From Syncephalis plumigaleata (Eukaryota > Zoopagomycota > Zoopagomycetes > Zoopagales > Piptocephalidaceae): a stretch of 64,000 nt of DNA. Numbering within the stretch: position 1 is the stretch's first letter; every line of letters starts with the position of its first letter. Position numbers and translations under genes: made by a program. Positions 47,285-59,540 of the stretch are shown one piece after another. Below the pieces are notes generated by a model. It had not been told where the DNA came from, did not search any database, and saw only the letters and a list, made by a program, of their open reading frames with translations. The stretch is from the NCBI GenBank assembly GCA_025201365.1, contig JAIXMF010000009.1, positions 124,001-188,000 of the forward strand, written 5' to 3'.

Positions 47285-48348
47285 CTAGTCTGTAGATGTT
47301 AATGCACGCTCAGTATCATTTGATCGATCTGTAGACTCGCTTATACACTCAATGTTAAATCTACTTAGTACCATAGGTAAGGCGGAGAGTTGAGCACCAT
47401 AGCGTGATGAACTCTCATTCAACTCCATCAATGGTACAGCCACTAATTTCATATTACGTGGGACCGATAACAATTCTAATAATACGCGAGTCATGATTAG
47501 TTTACATAGACGTGTTGTAAATGGGATTATCAATTCGTGTACTGACTTCTTTCCGGTAGATGCACAAGATAGAGATTCTTCCTCTCTTTCGGTCGACTAA
47601 CATGAGGTGCTAGATAGGGATACTAGAGTAATATCGTAGTAATTAGGCATTATTCAATATTGATATACACATGTATATTGATCGACATACCATATACGTC
47701 TCAAAGTTGGGTCGCCACCACGTACAGAGACACTCGCCAATTTGCCAGTCAGGATCGGGATTCGTTAAATGATCGGGTGATAGTTGTACGGTTAACACGC
47801 GTTTTAATCCGCTAATTTCATCCTCGTCTGGTTTCAAGTAGTTTCCCGGTCTAATGTGTACACATCAAGTAGTTCATCATTAATGACATTGTATGGTAAT
47901 GATATGGCATACAATACTGTTACAGTTATCACCATTACTATTGTTAGTGGTATTACAATTTAAAAAAGGAATTGGTCACTTGTAGCATGAGTACATGCGG
48001 ATGATTGTGTTCGTGAACTAGAATAATCGCCTCTACCGTGTGTCGCATACCCTGTTGTCGATAGTCTCGCTCTAAACGATCCATACGCGCTTGCACCGAG
48101 CTATCCTCCTCAGGTTGCGCATCTTTACTACCAAATGTATAGTTTGCTACAGTTATATGAATAATACAAGAGGTGTGTACGTATGTTTTGCCTTTACTAT
48201 TAGCGATGACGTAGTGATTACTCGAGTTCAACTTACCTAATGGATAACTAAGAGAAAGAGAAAGAGAACAGGTTTACATTTGTTAAGTAGTGTCATCAGT
48301 AGCAACATATGTTTATTATATTCATGCTTACAGTGTAAAGGAATGCAT
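47285..48348 (-). CDS. NUDT21: Cleavage factor Im 25-kDa subunit (NUDT21/CPSF5)
   Basis: Six exons (48348-48332, 48247-48237, 48146-47957, 47850-47691, 47622-47547, 47475-47285) give 214 aa; human CFIm25 has 227. It has YPLANYTFGSKD, GMRHTVEAIILVHEHNHPHV, FFKLPGNYLKPDEDEISGLK, CLCTWWRPNFETYMYPY, and RKLLSVPRNMKLVAVPL with LPMVLSRFNIE at the C-terminus. The Nudix fold is present, but the catalytic Glu pattern is the non-hydrolytic one of CFIm25, which binds UGUA in pre-mRNA and guides 3'-end choice. Exon 2 is an 11-nt microexon. The last intron (47476-47546) carries a CTAAT branch-like site and must be removed to reach KLLSVP. Its stop is 38 bp from the convergent PRKRIP1 stop. Confidence 0.9.
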
Positions 48349-48566
48349 AACAATAGCTGGAGGAGAGTAGTAGTAGTAGTAGGAATGGTGGATTCAAGAA
48401 CGAGAAAAGAAAAGAAATTAACAACACGTTGTGTGGTATAAATTGAACATCAAATCAATTCAAATTAATTCGTGATTTTAGAAAAGCTTAGTCTCCGTGC
48501 TGTGGTTTGTCTTCTTGTTTCGCTATCATCCATGAATGTGGAGGGACATCCAGTTAACCTGTCTTC

Positions 48567-50088
48567 TTATGCGTAAGCTATTAATAAGTAAATTAGATAC
48601 ATGACTTACCAGTCTGATCATTACTACTAGTGTTATTATGCTCAGCATCCTCATTCATGAATGCATCCAATTTACGCTTAGTTTGATTGACTCGATCCTG
48701 TTGTGTGCGACTAGCATCGATACGTGGTAGTTGTTCAGCGGGTGTAGGTCGTGGTTGATTATGGAAGAATGAATGGGATAATGCCTAATAGCGTACAAGT
48801 CAATGGAATGGTCATTATTAATCGTGTATTTGCGTTAATTGCTTACTTGTTGGGCCGTTAATCGTTTGACAGGATCGAATTGTAGCATGCCAGCCATTAG
48901 ATCAAGTGCATCTTGTCCGGCTGCTCGAAACAATGAGCGTAATGGTGCTTAGGATAACTACGATACTGAATAAATGCAGGCAGTTTGCTCATACCCTATG
49001 TGTAGTTATTGACGATACGATTAAATAAGTGGATGCTTTGTAGTTGCACGCGTTGCTATTCCATCATAATACATACCGGCCAATCTGTCTCGGTAGGTGT
49101 ACCTAATGCCTTGAAGATAAGATCTAACTGCTGCATCTCACTATCTCCCGGCAGATAGGGTGTACGTAACATTAGTTCCGCAAAGATACAGCCCACAGAC
49201 CACATGTCCACGGCTGATTCGTAGTCGCGTGCACCGAAAAGCAGTTCAGGTGCACGATACCATCTGATCATCATAGTGTATGTAAGCATATAAGCTAACT
49301 ATTATGTGGAGAGAGGGAGAATACCTACAATGTCACCACTTGAGATGTCATTCGACCGGCCGCGTTTAGATCGGCGAAATCACGAGCTAGACCGAAATCG
49401 GCTATTTTCAACTGGCCACTCGATGATATTAATAAATTGTTAGGTTTCATATCCTATCAATACAGGTAATATTAGTAGATGATGATAGGAATGGTAAATG
49501 TGCTCACATACTCTATGCACTATCCAATTCCTATGACAATGATCTATACCGCGCAAGGTCATTAGCATCCAACTCTTGATGTTGGCCGCCGTAAATACAA
49601 GCGAGCGATCTTTAATGATCTGTTCTAGATCCGAGTCTAAATATTCTAGGACTAAATTCATATTGCCTTTATGGGCATACACGTCAAGTAGCTGACCAGA
49701 TGAACAAATAAATAAGCACGATAGACATTGTGTAGTGGATGCCCTAGCCTACCTCTAGTATATTCGGATGACGTAGTTCCTGTAGAGCTTTAATTTCACG
49801 TAACGCCGATACATCTAGACCATCCTTTTGCTGACGAACTTTAATCTTTTTGATAGCGACTTGTCGGCTAGTTGCCAATTCAGTGGCTATTCCGTCAAAT
49901 AGCATCATATAAGAATAGCAAGACGGGTATGATAGGTCATTCCTTGTCAGAGGAGTAAAACAAATAGGAGCGAGAGCGAATATACTTGCCTTCATAGACC
50001 ACGGCATAGGTACCTTCTCCAAGCTTACGCTCCTTTCGATAGCGTATTTCGCTCGTCGATTAGCGGTTTCCGGCAGTTCCAACTCCAT
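48567..50088 (-). CDS. CDK7: Cyclin-dependent kinase 7 (TFIIH CAK kinase)
   Basis: From ATG 50088, exons include 50088-49990, 49886-49753, 49691-49512, 49453-49329, 49263 to about 49077, about 48999-48846, 48785 to about 48611 and a short terminal one. Motifs: [88 protein letters not shown]. The LPETANRR start, DYESAVD and [10 protein letters not shown] fit CDK7/Mcs6/Kin28, which phosphorylates RNA polymerase II CTD and CDKs. Intron 1 uses a GC donor (GAAG|GCAAGT). One-base offsets appear in exon 1 (about 50035-50050) and near 48950 before [12 protein letters not shown]. The C-terminal end (TAA at 48567) is the least certain part. Confidence 0.85.
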
Positions 50089-50305
50089 ATCGACGGCCTT
50101 TCCTTTTAGTTTGAACGATAACTGCCAACAAGCGTAGTGGTAAAGGTAAAGTTGACGATGAATTCAAAAAAGGATAAAAGGAATCTATACTGTTATAAAA
50201 TATATTAGAATGATATTGATGCTGAGTGATACTTATTACGAGTAATCACCAAAAAAAACATCAAGGTTTTTATTTTATTTTTATTTTATTTTTATTGTCA
50301 TCAGT

Positions 50306-50907
50306 ATGTCGTCAAAGTTGGTCAAAGAATCGCTTTCTTTATTATCTGACGGTAGTGCTAGCAGCAGTTCGCAAAAGCGTTCTTCCAACGTAAAGAGCAA
50401 AAGCAACGGTAAAGGGAAGCTGGCAATCAGTAAGAATCGGAATAATAGTAGCAAGAACGGTATTAGAAAGGAACGAGAGCGTCAAAAGCAACGATGTGCA
50501 ACTGGTAACTTGGAACGAGCCATCTATTTGCATCGTACGACTGATCCACTTGGTAAGTCATATAAGATAAATTGATGTAAACTATCATTGATATGAATGA
50601 TATCAAAGATGTTATTCGGAATGAGGATACGGAACAGCAACAACGATTAAAGGAGAATCTCGCCTACTTGAAGAAGAACTCATTAGTAAGCGTGAAGGAG
50701 ACAAGATTACGACAACGGGTAAGCAAAGTGTGGAGGAGAGAGACTAGAGTAAAGACAAGCAGTTAATGAATGGTCATTATTTAGATTTTGGCACGATTGA
50801 ACGAGGAGGCAGCGGCAAAACAGAAGGAGCGACAGCGTAATCGTCAGTTCAAGCAACAACGGGAAGCAGATGCATCCGACGAAGAATGGGCTTCATTGGA
50901 CGTATAA
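50306..50907 (+). CDS. Small basic AROS/RPS19BP1-like protein
   Basis: Three exons, 50306-50552, 50609-50718 and 50785-50907, give 159 aa. The start MSSKLVKESLSLLSDGS, a long Lys/Ser/Asn-rich basic linker, the helix RLKENLAYLKKNSLVSVKET and a terminal acidic DEEWASL resemble the layout of RPS19BP1/AROS (nucleolar 40S biogenesis factor; human 136 aa). The resemblance is by eye and limited, so the name is tentative; at minimum it is a small basic, helical, probably nucleolar protein. It is divergent from CDK7 with a 217-bp spacer that includes T-rich (TTTTA)n repeats at about 50262-50298. Confidence 0.6.
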
Positions 50908-51592
50908 TGACAATGTCTAAGCGATGTTTACTCGATGACAAACTATGAGAGATTATGGATGCTGTTAGCTTTTTAGACCATACTATAATAATAAATGAAA
51001 TTGGCAGCAGTATCTTTTGTCTCTTCTCATGTGCTCTACGTATGTCTGGCTAGCTAAAAGTATTCACTCGATTATTCTATTGAAGCATGTAATAGATTCC
51101 AACTGACATATTACTAATGATTTTTCCTAGTACTCGTTTATTTAGCGCACCTAGTAAATTGCATTAATAATGTAACCACTTACTAGCAGTAACAAGATAA
51201 ATGTAATGCAATAATTGCTGGATGCGTCAATGTAGCGTGTGTGTAAATAATCGCGTGTACACTAAAGTGCTTACTAATTACACGTATTCCGCGCTGTTCC
51301 TACACCGATCAATGTTCCCCCTGTTATTTGCAAGCAGCATTGCGGCTATTCTTTTCCGCGTAGAATACGTTGATCTCGCAATTCCGCTTGTAAATCGTAT
51401 CATATCACGTATGGTGCCGATATTCGGGAGAACTTTTACCAATGCGATTAATAATACGGGTATTTGTCATCGTTGCAGGTGGAATATTAGTATAAATACC
51501 AAGTGAAATACGAGTGATACCGACATGATCGCTATACCTCAATTGTTCCTACTTCTCACTTATTGAATATTCTATTTCACTACTACGCAATT
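50908..51592. other. Intergenic region
   Basis: About 0.7 kb between two plus-strand genes, AT-rich, with no recognisable feature. A short open stretch at 51222-51506 has no family similarity and is not called. Confidence 0.45.
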
Positions 51593-52985
51593 ATGCCAAA
51601 TACTGCAATTAAATCGCTATTCGAGTCAGTACGCATTGGTGCCTGGTCGTTGAAGCATCGTGTTGCCATGGCTCCATTGACAAGATGTCGCGCCGATAAT
51701 GTACGTGTTTGTGTTACATTATACACAAGGGAATGCGTATTCTCCTAGGATGATTACAATTAACTAATCACCTGTGTATTATTGCTATTTAGAATGTCCC
51801 GACACCTATTATGACCGAATACTACAAGCAAAGAGCGACATCCGGTGGATTACTAATCACCGAAGCAACCGGTATTTCCAATTCAAGTATCAGCAGTTTC
51901 GATATACCTGAAATCTGGTCAAGCGAACAAACTGAAGCTTGGAAGAAATTAGTAACCTCTGTAAAAGAAAGGAACCGGAAGTCACTTTTATACTACAATT
52001 ATGGTAAATGAGCAAGAAGCGAACAAAGCTGAGCATTAGTACTAATGATCCTATGTATTATTATTATTATTATTATTACGTTCGTGATAGGCATCGTGGA
52101 CGACAAGGACATAGCAGTAAGTTGACCGAGTAATAATTTGTTTACATTTATTGATTATGTATTTAAATTAGATTTCATGCCTGATAAACTACCACCGTTT
52201 GCTCCATCTGCTGTGGCCATTACAAGTACAGGAATTGAAAACAAACTAGATGGAGGCCTTCCTTATGAGGTGCCACGTGCATTGGAGAAGGATCAGATCC
52301 TCAAGATTATCGAGGATTATCGTCAAGCTTGCATTAATGCGAAGGCAGCGGGATTCGATGGTGTTGAAGTACACGCGGCAAACGGCTACTTGATCAATCA
52401 ATTCCTGGAGAGTGGTACGAATCGACGCACGGACGAGTATGGCGGTAGTATCGAGAATCGAATTCGTTTCTGTGTACAAGTAGTGCAAGCGGCCATCGAC
52501 GTGTTCGGTAATGACCGAGTCGGTATACGCTTCTCGCCTTACGGACCTTTGGCGATATGTACGATGAGAATCCGCTTGCATTGTACACTAGCGTAATTCA
52601 AGCGGTTACCAATCTTGGTGTGGCCTACGTTCACTTGGTTGAGCCACGTATATCTACGACATTGGGCGCTATGCCATCACCTCACAAAGACGTTGGGGCC
52701 TCTTTCGAGAAGCTGGTCAATGAGATTCGCCAGGGAGGTAGTGCGGTCATTCGTGCCGGTGGCTACTTGGGCGAGTCGGCAGATGAAGCGGTGAAGAATA
52801 GTCGTGCAGATCTAATTGCGTTTGGACGTCACTTTATTGCCAATCCTGATCTTCCTGCTCGTATTCGCAATAACTGGCCGCTAAACCCGTATAATCGTAA
52901 AACGTTCTACACACCAGGGCCTGAAGGTTACCTAGATTACCCTTTCTATTCGGAGGAAAAAACCGCTGTAGAGAGTCGTGCTTAG
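51593..52985 (+). CDS. Old Yellow Enzyme family NADPH dehydrogenase
   Basis: Four exons: 51593-51700, 51793-52003, 52091-52116, 52172-52985. The FMN TIM barrel is recognisable throughout: LFESVRIGAWSLKHRVAMAP, LTRCRA, YYKQRA-SGGLLITEATGIS, FILQLWHRGRQGHS, AGFDGVEVHAANGYLINQFL, NRRTDEYGGSIENRIRF, RVGIRFSP, YVHLVEPR, and FGRHFIANPDLPARI at the C-terminal phosphate site. The H-x2-N pair (HAAN) and Tyr of GYL bind the substrate in this family. These enzymes reduce activated alkenes, often in oxylipin or stress metabolism. Two one-base offsets, at about 51965-51980 (A/G run) and about 52545-52550 (T run), separate otherwise perfect family sequence; both look like lost homopolymer bases. Confidence 0.88.
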
Positions 52986-53647
52986 TTTCCTGCAATATTA
53001 ACGATAAATAAATAAAGATACTGTAATTTTTAGTATGACAATCTATCGAATTGTATTCGCCATTAGCGAACCTATTCATTAAGGAGTAAATTGGCTTATG
53101 CGAATAATTACTTGACAATGCTTCTATTCGATGCAATGTTAGGATAATGTAACGAACAAAGAGGGAGCGACTAATGGCCAGAATGGCCAGGTATATTGTA
53201 GTTGATTGATTCCGTTTTACAATTGTAGCAAAACTCGTATTATTCTTTGTATCGTGATCATGGCACATCTACACATGTAGATTGTTACATTTCTATTGAC
53301 ACCAGCTTGTTTGTTTGTTTTACATAATGACAAAGAAGTGTTCCTTACTTTATTCAACATTGGAATTATAAGGTGTCTTTCTAAGCTAACAAATCTGGTG
53401 ACAATGTTTCAACATGAATTCATTCTAAATCAGTAGTAAGTTTGGATTTAACTTTCTTTTCTTGAATAAATAAAGTCAAGATGCCGCTCGTTACATCAAA
53501 TTAGTATCATAGTTTTACCGCACATTAGGACACACACATAGGTTGAACCTAATCAAATCTCGTTCTTCGCATCTACTGCCTTCATAATCAAAGTAATAAT
53601 CTTTCCATACTATTCAATCATTATTCTTTACTTGATACTACGTAAAT
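52986..53647. other. Intergenic region
   Basis: About 0.66 kb, AT-rich, between OYE and the SOD gene. AATAAATAAA just after the OYE stop (about 53007) may be its polyadenylation signal. Nothing else recognised. Confidence 0.5.
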
Positions 53648-54469
53648 ATGGTGTCATCAATCTATTTCTCTCGTGCTAGCATTATAGCTAGTTCATTAAT
53701 GGTGCTAGTCGTCTCTACATCCTTTGTCTCGGGAGTAACATCAGAAAAAGCATGCGCTATAATTGATGGTCCTCGGGTCAGAGCTAATTTCACCTTTGAA
53801 CAAACCATCTATGGTGTAGGAATCAATGGATTTATCCAAAGTGGTCTGTGTTCTCCTGGAAACTACACCTACCATATTCATGAGAATCGCATCCCGGAAG
53901 GAGGAAACTGTCAAGATGCCGGAAAACACTTTGATCCGCTACCTACCAGCACTAATTCTGCCGATGGCAAACATCGCGAACTAGGTGATCTAAGTGGTAA
54001 ATTCGGTACTATCCTAGTGCGTGACACTGAGAATAAGCCGATTCCACCCTTCAAGTATGTCGATCCTAGTCTCAACTTGACTGGAACGAATAATATCGTG
54101 GGTCGCTCCGTTGTTATCCATAATCCAGATGGTACTCGGTTAGCTTGTGCTAATATCAACCTGATCGATACTCCATCAACGCCACCGTCAACTACTGTGC
54201 AAACGGACAATCCATCAATTTCCGAAGTAAATCCACCAGGCACCGCCACGGAAACTCCATACGCTAGTACACCAAACATTGTGCAAAATCCACCTACTCC
54301 ATCTACAGAAACAGTTGATGTTTATGAGCCATCAACCACCGCTACTGGCGAGACAACAACAACAACAACAACAGAGGATATTCCTGTTCCTCCAAATACT
54401 GCAACGGAAACACCGTGCACTAGTACATCAAATGCAATCTATTCAACCAATAGCAAGGCTGATTATTAA
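53648..54469 (+). CDS. Extracellular copper-only superoxide dismutase-like protein
   Basis: Intronless, 273 aa. Residues 1-30 are a signal peptide (SSLMVLVVSTSFVSG). The SOD fold follows: GFIQSGLCSPGNYTYHIHE supplies two Cu-binding His (HIH), GKHFDP the bridging-position His, GDLSGKFG the conserved loop, and SVVIHNPDG the last Cu His, with Cys in NCQD and LACANI for the disulphide. Zn-ligand positions after HFDP and before GDL are not His (LPTST, REL), and the electrostatic loop between VVIH and RLAC is missing; that is how Candida SOD5-type Cu-only enzymes differ from Cu/Zn-SOD. A 100-residue Ser/Thr/Pro stalk follows with no obvious GPI signal. It would remove superoxide at the cell surface, for example during host or prey contact. 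Confidence 0.85.
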   Translation: MVSSIYFSRASIIASSLMVLVVSTSFVSGVTSEKACAIIDGPRVRANFTFEQTIYGVGINGFIQSGLCSPGNYTYHIHENRIPEGGNCQDAGKHFDPLPTSTNSADGKHRELGDLSGKFGTILVRDTENKPIPPFKYVDPSLNLTGTNNIVGRSVVIHNPDGTRLACANINLIDTPSTPPSTTVQTDNPSISEVNPPGTATETPYASTPNIVQNPPTPSTETVDVYEPSTTATGETTTTTTTEDIPVPPNTATETPCTSTSNAIYSTNSKADY

Positions 54470-55334
54470 TAAATGGGTAACTCATTGTGTAGGATACATT
54501 TCTTCCGATGCAATAGCTATTAGGCTGTACCGTTAACTCATTCATAATACAAATAAATTCAATTATGATACTATCATTTATTAGTGTGCTTATTGTTATA
54601 ATCTAACAAATATGTTAAATGATCCTGTTATAACAACTAGAAAGTACTAATCGGGATCCACCTTTTGTTAATAATATACAATAATGGTCATCGTGCGTCA
54701 TCCATAACATTTACACCGTAAGACTCATTTCGCCGTAGTCAGTTTAACCGATATGCATTATTCACTCACTCACTCACACGCGTATCGGCGCACATCATCG
54801 CCAATATAAAAGATAAAGTTGCAGTAGCATTAGCAGGAACTGACAAGCAACCTCGTTTACTTCCGTTCAATACCCCATCGGTAGATTATTCATTATCTTG
54901 GCGACGGAGCAGTATATATATACCCACGATCGACGTTAACTTTGATTCCCACTTTTCCTTCATATCTATATATTATATTATACCGTGAGCGACCTATTCG
55001 CAAGTCCGAATTACATACCATTAGTCATTAGTTCTTTTTTTTCTCATTCAACTCCTTACTATTCCGTGAACCTTATTCTCATTTCACCGCAGATAAGAAA
55101 GAAACTCTTAGTTATTGCGTGCAAGTTATTATCAAAAGGGGTTGAACTACACATTACTGCAATTTATCTTTAGCAAAGTCTGCATATTAGTCGTTTTAGT
55201 CAAATCTTTTTTATTCCCAATTTTATATCGATATCCTCTCAGCGAATTCTTGTATCGAGAGGTCTCGTTTAGTAAACGTGACAACGAAGTATTCTTCTAC
55301 CGCTATCTTTGGTGTCAACTGTGAGTCTATATCC
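54470..55334. other. Intergenic / 5' region of NFX1 homologue
   Basis: Contains a TCACTCAC run at about 54765-54778, TA-rich stretches near 54910 and 54965, and several short open stretches with no family similarity. Probably the promoter and 5' UTR of the NFX1-type gene. Confidence 0.45.
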
Positions 55335-58300
55335 ATGACAAGCGATAGTACCACGGCACACCGGTCGAGGCAACGACAACAAATAATAGTCCTACGAACA
55401 CTATTAGGGGTCGGGGTCGTGGTCGGCGTAATAATCAGCGCAACAAGTCGCGTAGTCAGCAACAAACGAATAACACGGACAGTAGCAACACGAGTGAAGT
55501 CAACAATGCTACTGTACCGGACAATACTGAAACAGTAAACGCAACAACAGCAATACTACTAATGAACAACGCAATCGACAAAATAGACGTGGTGGCGGTC
55601 GAGGTCGTGGTCGTGGCCGTGGTCGAGGGGGCACTACCTCTGACTCCTTAGCACGTCATGTTCGTGTTTTAGGTGATACTACCACGGAGGAGAACAGTAG
55701 TGGCAATGAAGCACTACAGCAACAACAGCAACAGCAACAGCAACGAGATACTACGCTGAATGACACAAAACGTGGGGTCGGCGTGGTGGTCGAGCGAGAC
55801 GTCCGCCACGACAAAAAACAGCCGTATCACTGGAGGATGAAGATTTACGTGGTACGCTTACACGAACATTAGGCAACGACACGCACGAATGTATGGTATG
55901 CTGCGAGGTGGTGTATCGTCGACAAGCCACCTGGTCGTGCGATCGTTGCTGGGCCGTCTTCCATCTCAAATGCGTACGTAAATGGGCAAGCAACGTGTTA
56001 CAACAGGAGAACGTAACGACATGGCGTTGTCCGGGATGTCAACAGCCGCGTGAAGCAAAGCCAAAGGAATATCGTTGCTTCTGCGGTAAACGCGCCGATC
56101 CCGAGTATTCACGAGAGCATACCCCGCACAGCTGCGGAGAGCCGTGTGGTCATGTACAACGACGTGCTACGAGCAATAATAGCAATACGGATACGAGCAA
56201 TCCAGATTGCCAGCATCCATGCAGTCTACGCTGTCATCCAGGGCCATGTCCACCGTGTGCAGCTATGGCCCCTACCACATTCTGTCATTGTGGCAAGGAA
56301 AGCTATCAGATTCGCTGTACGGATTATCGAGTAGAGGGTATATCATGCGGTGAGATATGCGGCGAATTACTAGGCTGCGGTCTACACACATGTCAGCGTG
56401 AGTGTCATTCTGGTTTGTGTGCACCCTGCGGCGAACGGGAACATCAACGCTGCTACTGTGGTCGTGATAGTCGAGAGGCAGCGTGTGGCACGGGTAATCC
56501 GCAGACTGTGCTAGAAGCAGATAATCCGCAACAATCATTTACAGGCTATTACAGCTGTGGAAAAGCATGTCAACGGTAAGTTTCTATATATGTTTGCTTT
56601 ATTAATTATTTATTTACTAATTGATTATTAGATGGTACGATTGTAACAAACATCAATGCGAGTCAATATGCCATCCAGAGACGGAGCGTCCGTTAAATGT
56701 CCATTCTCGCCGGATCTAGTTAGCACTTGTCCATGCGGGAAACGATCATTAGAGTCGCTAATGCCTGAAGGCACGACACGTACCTTATGCACCGATCCCA
56801 TTCCTACCTGTCATGGAAAGTGTGATCGTTTGCTTTTGTGTGGACACAAATGTCAGAAACAATGCCATACGGACAATTGTCCATCATGCGAGGAAACGGT
56901 ACATGTACCATGTGCATGTCATGGATCTCAAATAGCCATGTCATGTCATGAACAACAGCAGCACCCGAATAACTTACTACGATGCGATCGAGTTTGTGGC
57001 AAGTTAAAGGAATGCGGCAAACATCGGTGTAATCTACGCTGTTGCACCTATGCAACGGATCCGGATGCTCACCTTTGTCAATTGGTATGCGGAAAACGTT
57101 TACGATGCGGTGTACACCATTGTGAACAACTGTGTCATCGTGGACATTGCTATCCATGTCTAGGTAAGCAGAATGATAATACACTACTTGTACTATATAC
57201 GTGGGATGATATCTAATGTAATAACGATGAATACATAGATGCGACATTCGATGAGTTATCGTGTCCTTGTGGACGTACACGTTTAGAGCCACCAATTGCG
57301 TGCGGTGTCACATTACCGAAATGTCCCTATCCTTGTACGAGACCATCTAGATGCCAGCATCCGATAACCCCGCATGAATGTCATTCGGATAGCGTTGCCT
57401 GCGCACCCTGTGTTTTCCTAGTGTCACGTCAATGCCGGTGTGGACGTGAGATGGTGCGCAATGTACCGTGCTATCGTGATGCCTCCAACATATCATGCGG
57501 GCAGAAATGCGACAAACTACTGAATTGCGGTGGTCATCGATGCCAACAGTTATGCCATGAGGGTGCATGCGCCACGACATGTACACAGCAGTGTGGTAAG
57601 CGTCGACCAGATTGTCGACATCCCTGTCGGGCTACGTGCCACGCACCCGGTATATGCCCGATTAATCGAATGGCGTGCGAGGAACTAGTTAGCGTCACTT
57701 GCCAGTGTGGTCGACTAAAGGAAACGCAAAAATGTGGAGCAAAGGGAGTGAGCCCGGTTATCATGCCACTAGCATGCGACGATGAATGTCTACGTCTTGT
57801 TAGAAATAGAAAGCTGGCCGAAGCATTGCAAATCGAGCAGTTCAGTCGACCGGCACCCAACACCGTTCATAATTACGAAGATGATTTGATCGCCTTTTCG
57901 CATAACAATATGTCATTCATTCGTAAGTTGGAGTTGGATATCGCCAGCTATCTCGATCGTAATACGTCCACTCCATTATACCTACCCACGATGAAGTTGA
58001 ATCAACGGCGTGCCGTTCACATGCTGTGTCAGCACTATAAGATGGAAACAATGTCGATTGATCCGGAACCGAAACGATCGGTAGTAGTGCGACGTACTCG
58101 ATTGTCATTACCGCCAACACCACTATTATCACAAGTAGCAGGTGGTCATTTCCCTAGTCCATCTATTATCAATCCAAGGTATGTCTATTTATTTATATTG
58201 CAACGTTGAACGTCTCTTGAATTAACCATAAACACCACAACTAGTAGTCCTCATCCCACTGGTGAAGATAGTAATAAAACACAGCAACAACACCCCATGG

Positions 58301-58784
58301 TTAATGCGTTACTGATACGCTATCTTAAATTTGGTTTAACTGAAGAGGAACTATTACCACATACCACGAAAGCATTTGGTAATGATGTTCCATTTGAATT
58401 TCAATGGTAAATATATCATAATTATAAGGAATAACAATTATTGGTACATTTTATTAATCAATTGAATCTTATTCATTTACAGGTTAACCGACGAAGATGT
58501 TGCCGTTATGCCTGATGTCGAGGATGAAGAACTGCCATGGACGCATATTCGAACCGCACTAAGACATGATCTAATTGTGACAGGTCTAGCGGGTGATGTC
58601 TGTTTAGTAGCACTAAGTGCCACCGGTGATATTCTTTGGCCATCGGATTTATTACGACCACGACAACTGCCATCCAGTAAGTAGTAGCAGTAGCATTAGT
58701 AGTAGTAATAGTACGCTACATACAATTGAAATGCATTGGACATACATGGCTAATTGAGCACGCAACAACAAAATAACACCATAA
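55335..58784 (+). CDS. NFX1: NFX1/FAP1-type zinc-finger protein with R3H domain
   Basis: N-terminus: an RG-rich and Gln-rich segment (about 55335-55870), where the start and frame are uncertain because at least two one-base offsets occur (near 55530-55560 and 55775). From 55890 the family plan is clear: a RING/PHD-like CMVCCEVVYRRQATWSCDRC, then repeated NF-X1 fingers with C-x-H-x-C spacing (HPCSLRCHPGPCPPC, HTCQRECHSGLCAPC, HKCQKQCHTDNCPSC, HHCEQLCHRGHCYPC and more), and an R3H-like region (FIRKLELDIASYL, LNQRRAVHMLCQHY) near 57910-58050. Introns: 56576-56631, 57162-57239, 58180-58243, about 58410-58482 and about 58680-58758. One base seems lost at about 56695. Yeast FAP1 binds FKBP12; human NFX1 is an RNA/DNA-binding repressor with E3-type RING. 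The C-terminal end is approximate. Confidence 0.83.
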
Positions 58785-59110
58785 TATTAGAACCGGCAAC
58801 ATCGTCATCAAAAACACTTAACAGTGGAGCATTTGAGCTATTATCGTAATTACAAGACTTTCCCAACCGTTTAACATTGTTAGTCGTTAACTCTTTTCTT
58901 TATTAATAAATAAATTTGCACATTCATTAGTATCATTAAATATGTAGAATTTTGTAATGAAATGTTAATAAGTTTATTGAATGTGAATCAATCGTATAAA
59001 TGAAGATGATGCAAATGGAATGGAACGGAATGGATGACTATGCCTCTTTCTTGTTATTGTGGACGACAATTGGAACTACAATAGCAATAGCAATAGCAAC
59101 GGTGTGAGAT

Positions 59111-59540
59111 TTATACATTGCATAGTTGAACTAGTCAGTTTGACGTAAACTTACCAATAATTACAATCAATAGAATAATCACGATAGCGCAAATGATCAA
59201 TCGTAGTTTCATGTCCTTCCACCACATGCGACGTTCCACTTGTTTCGCGCCTTTTTTAAACTGGCCTGCAGCCTCATTGAGATGATCTAGAAATTAAGGC
59301 AAGTCAACAATCAATAAGTATGTTGATGCCCACTCTCACTCTCATTCTCTCGCTCCTCGTCACTCGACATTCTCACTTACCGGCCTTTTGCTCAATATCA
59401 GCCAGATCCTCGCCTCGATTAACGGCCAGGTCAATGTTCTCCTGCATAATATTCTTGAGTTCGTCGGCTTGATTCTGCAAATGTTTCAATTTCGAATCGG
59501 CCTGCGCAGCTTGTGGTGGCGGACGAGTAGCAGCGGACAT
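59111..59540 (-). CDS. Synaptobrevin/VAMP R-SNARE
   Basis: Three exons, 59540-59381, 59286-59155 and 59130-59111, give about 103 aa. A short Pro/Ala start precedes the R-SNARE motif (LKHLQNQADELKNIMQENID, LAVNRGEDLADIE, DHLNEAAGQFKKGAKQVERR), with the zero-layer Arg in AVNRGE, a juxtamembrane WW and a single C-terminal transmembrane helix (LRLIICAIVIILLIVII). It is a tail-anchored vesicle SNARE of the Snc/VAMP2 type that drives exocytic fusion, so it fits functionally with the Sec8 gene 27 kb away. The last exon is small; another exit in the sequence further downstream would extend the hydrophobic tail but lacks an AG acceptor, so I prefer the stop at 59111. Confidence 0.9.

Noticed and set aside
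59000-59110. Alternative R-SNARE tail VAIAIAIVVPIVV with HNNKKEA
   Set aside because: The reading continues well but no AG acceptor lies at its 5' border, whereas the shorter tail has GACTAG and correct phase.
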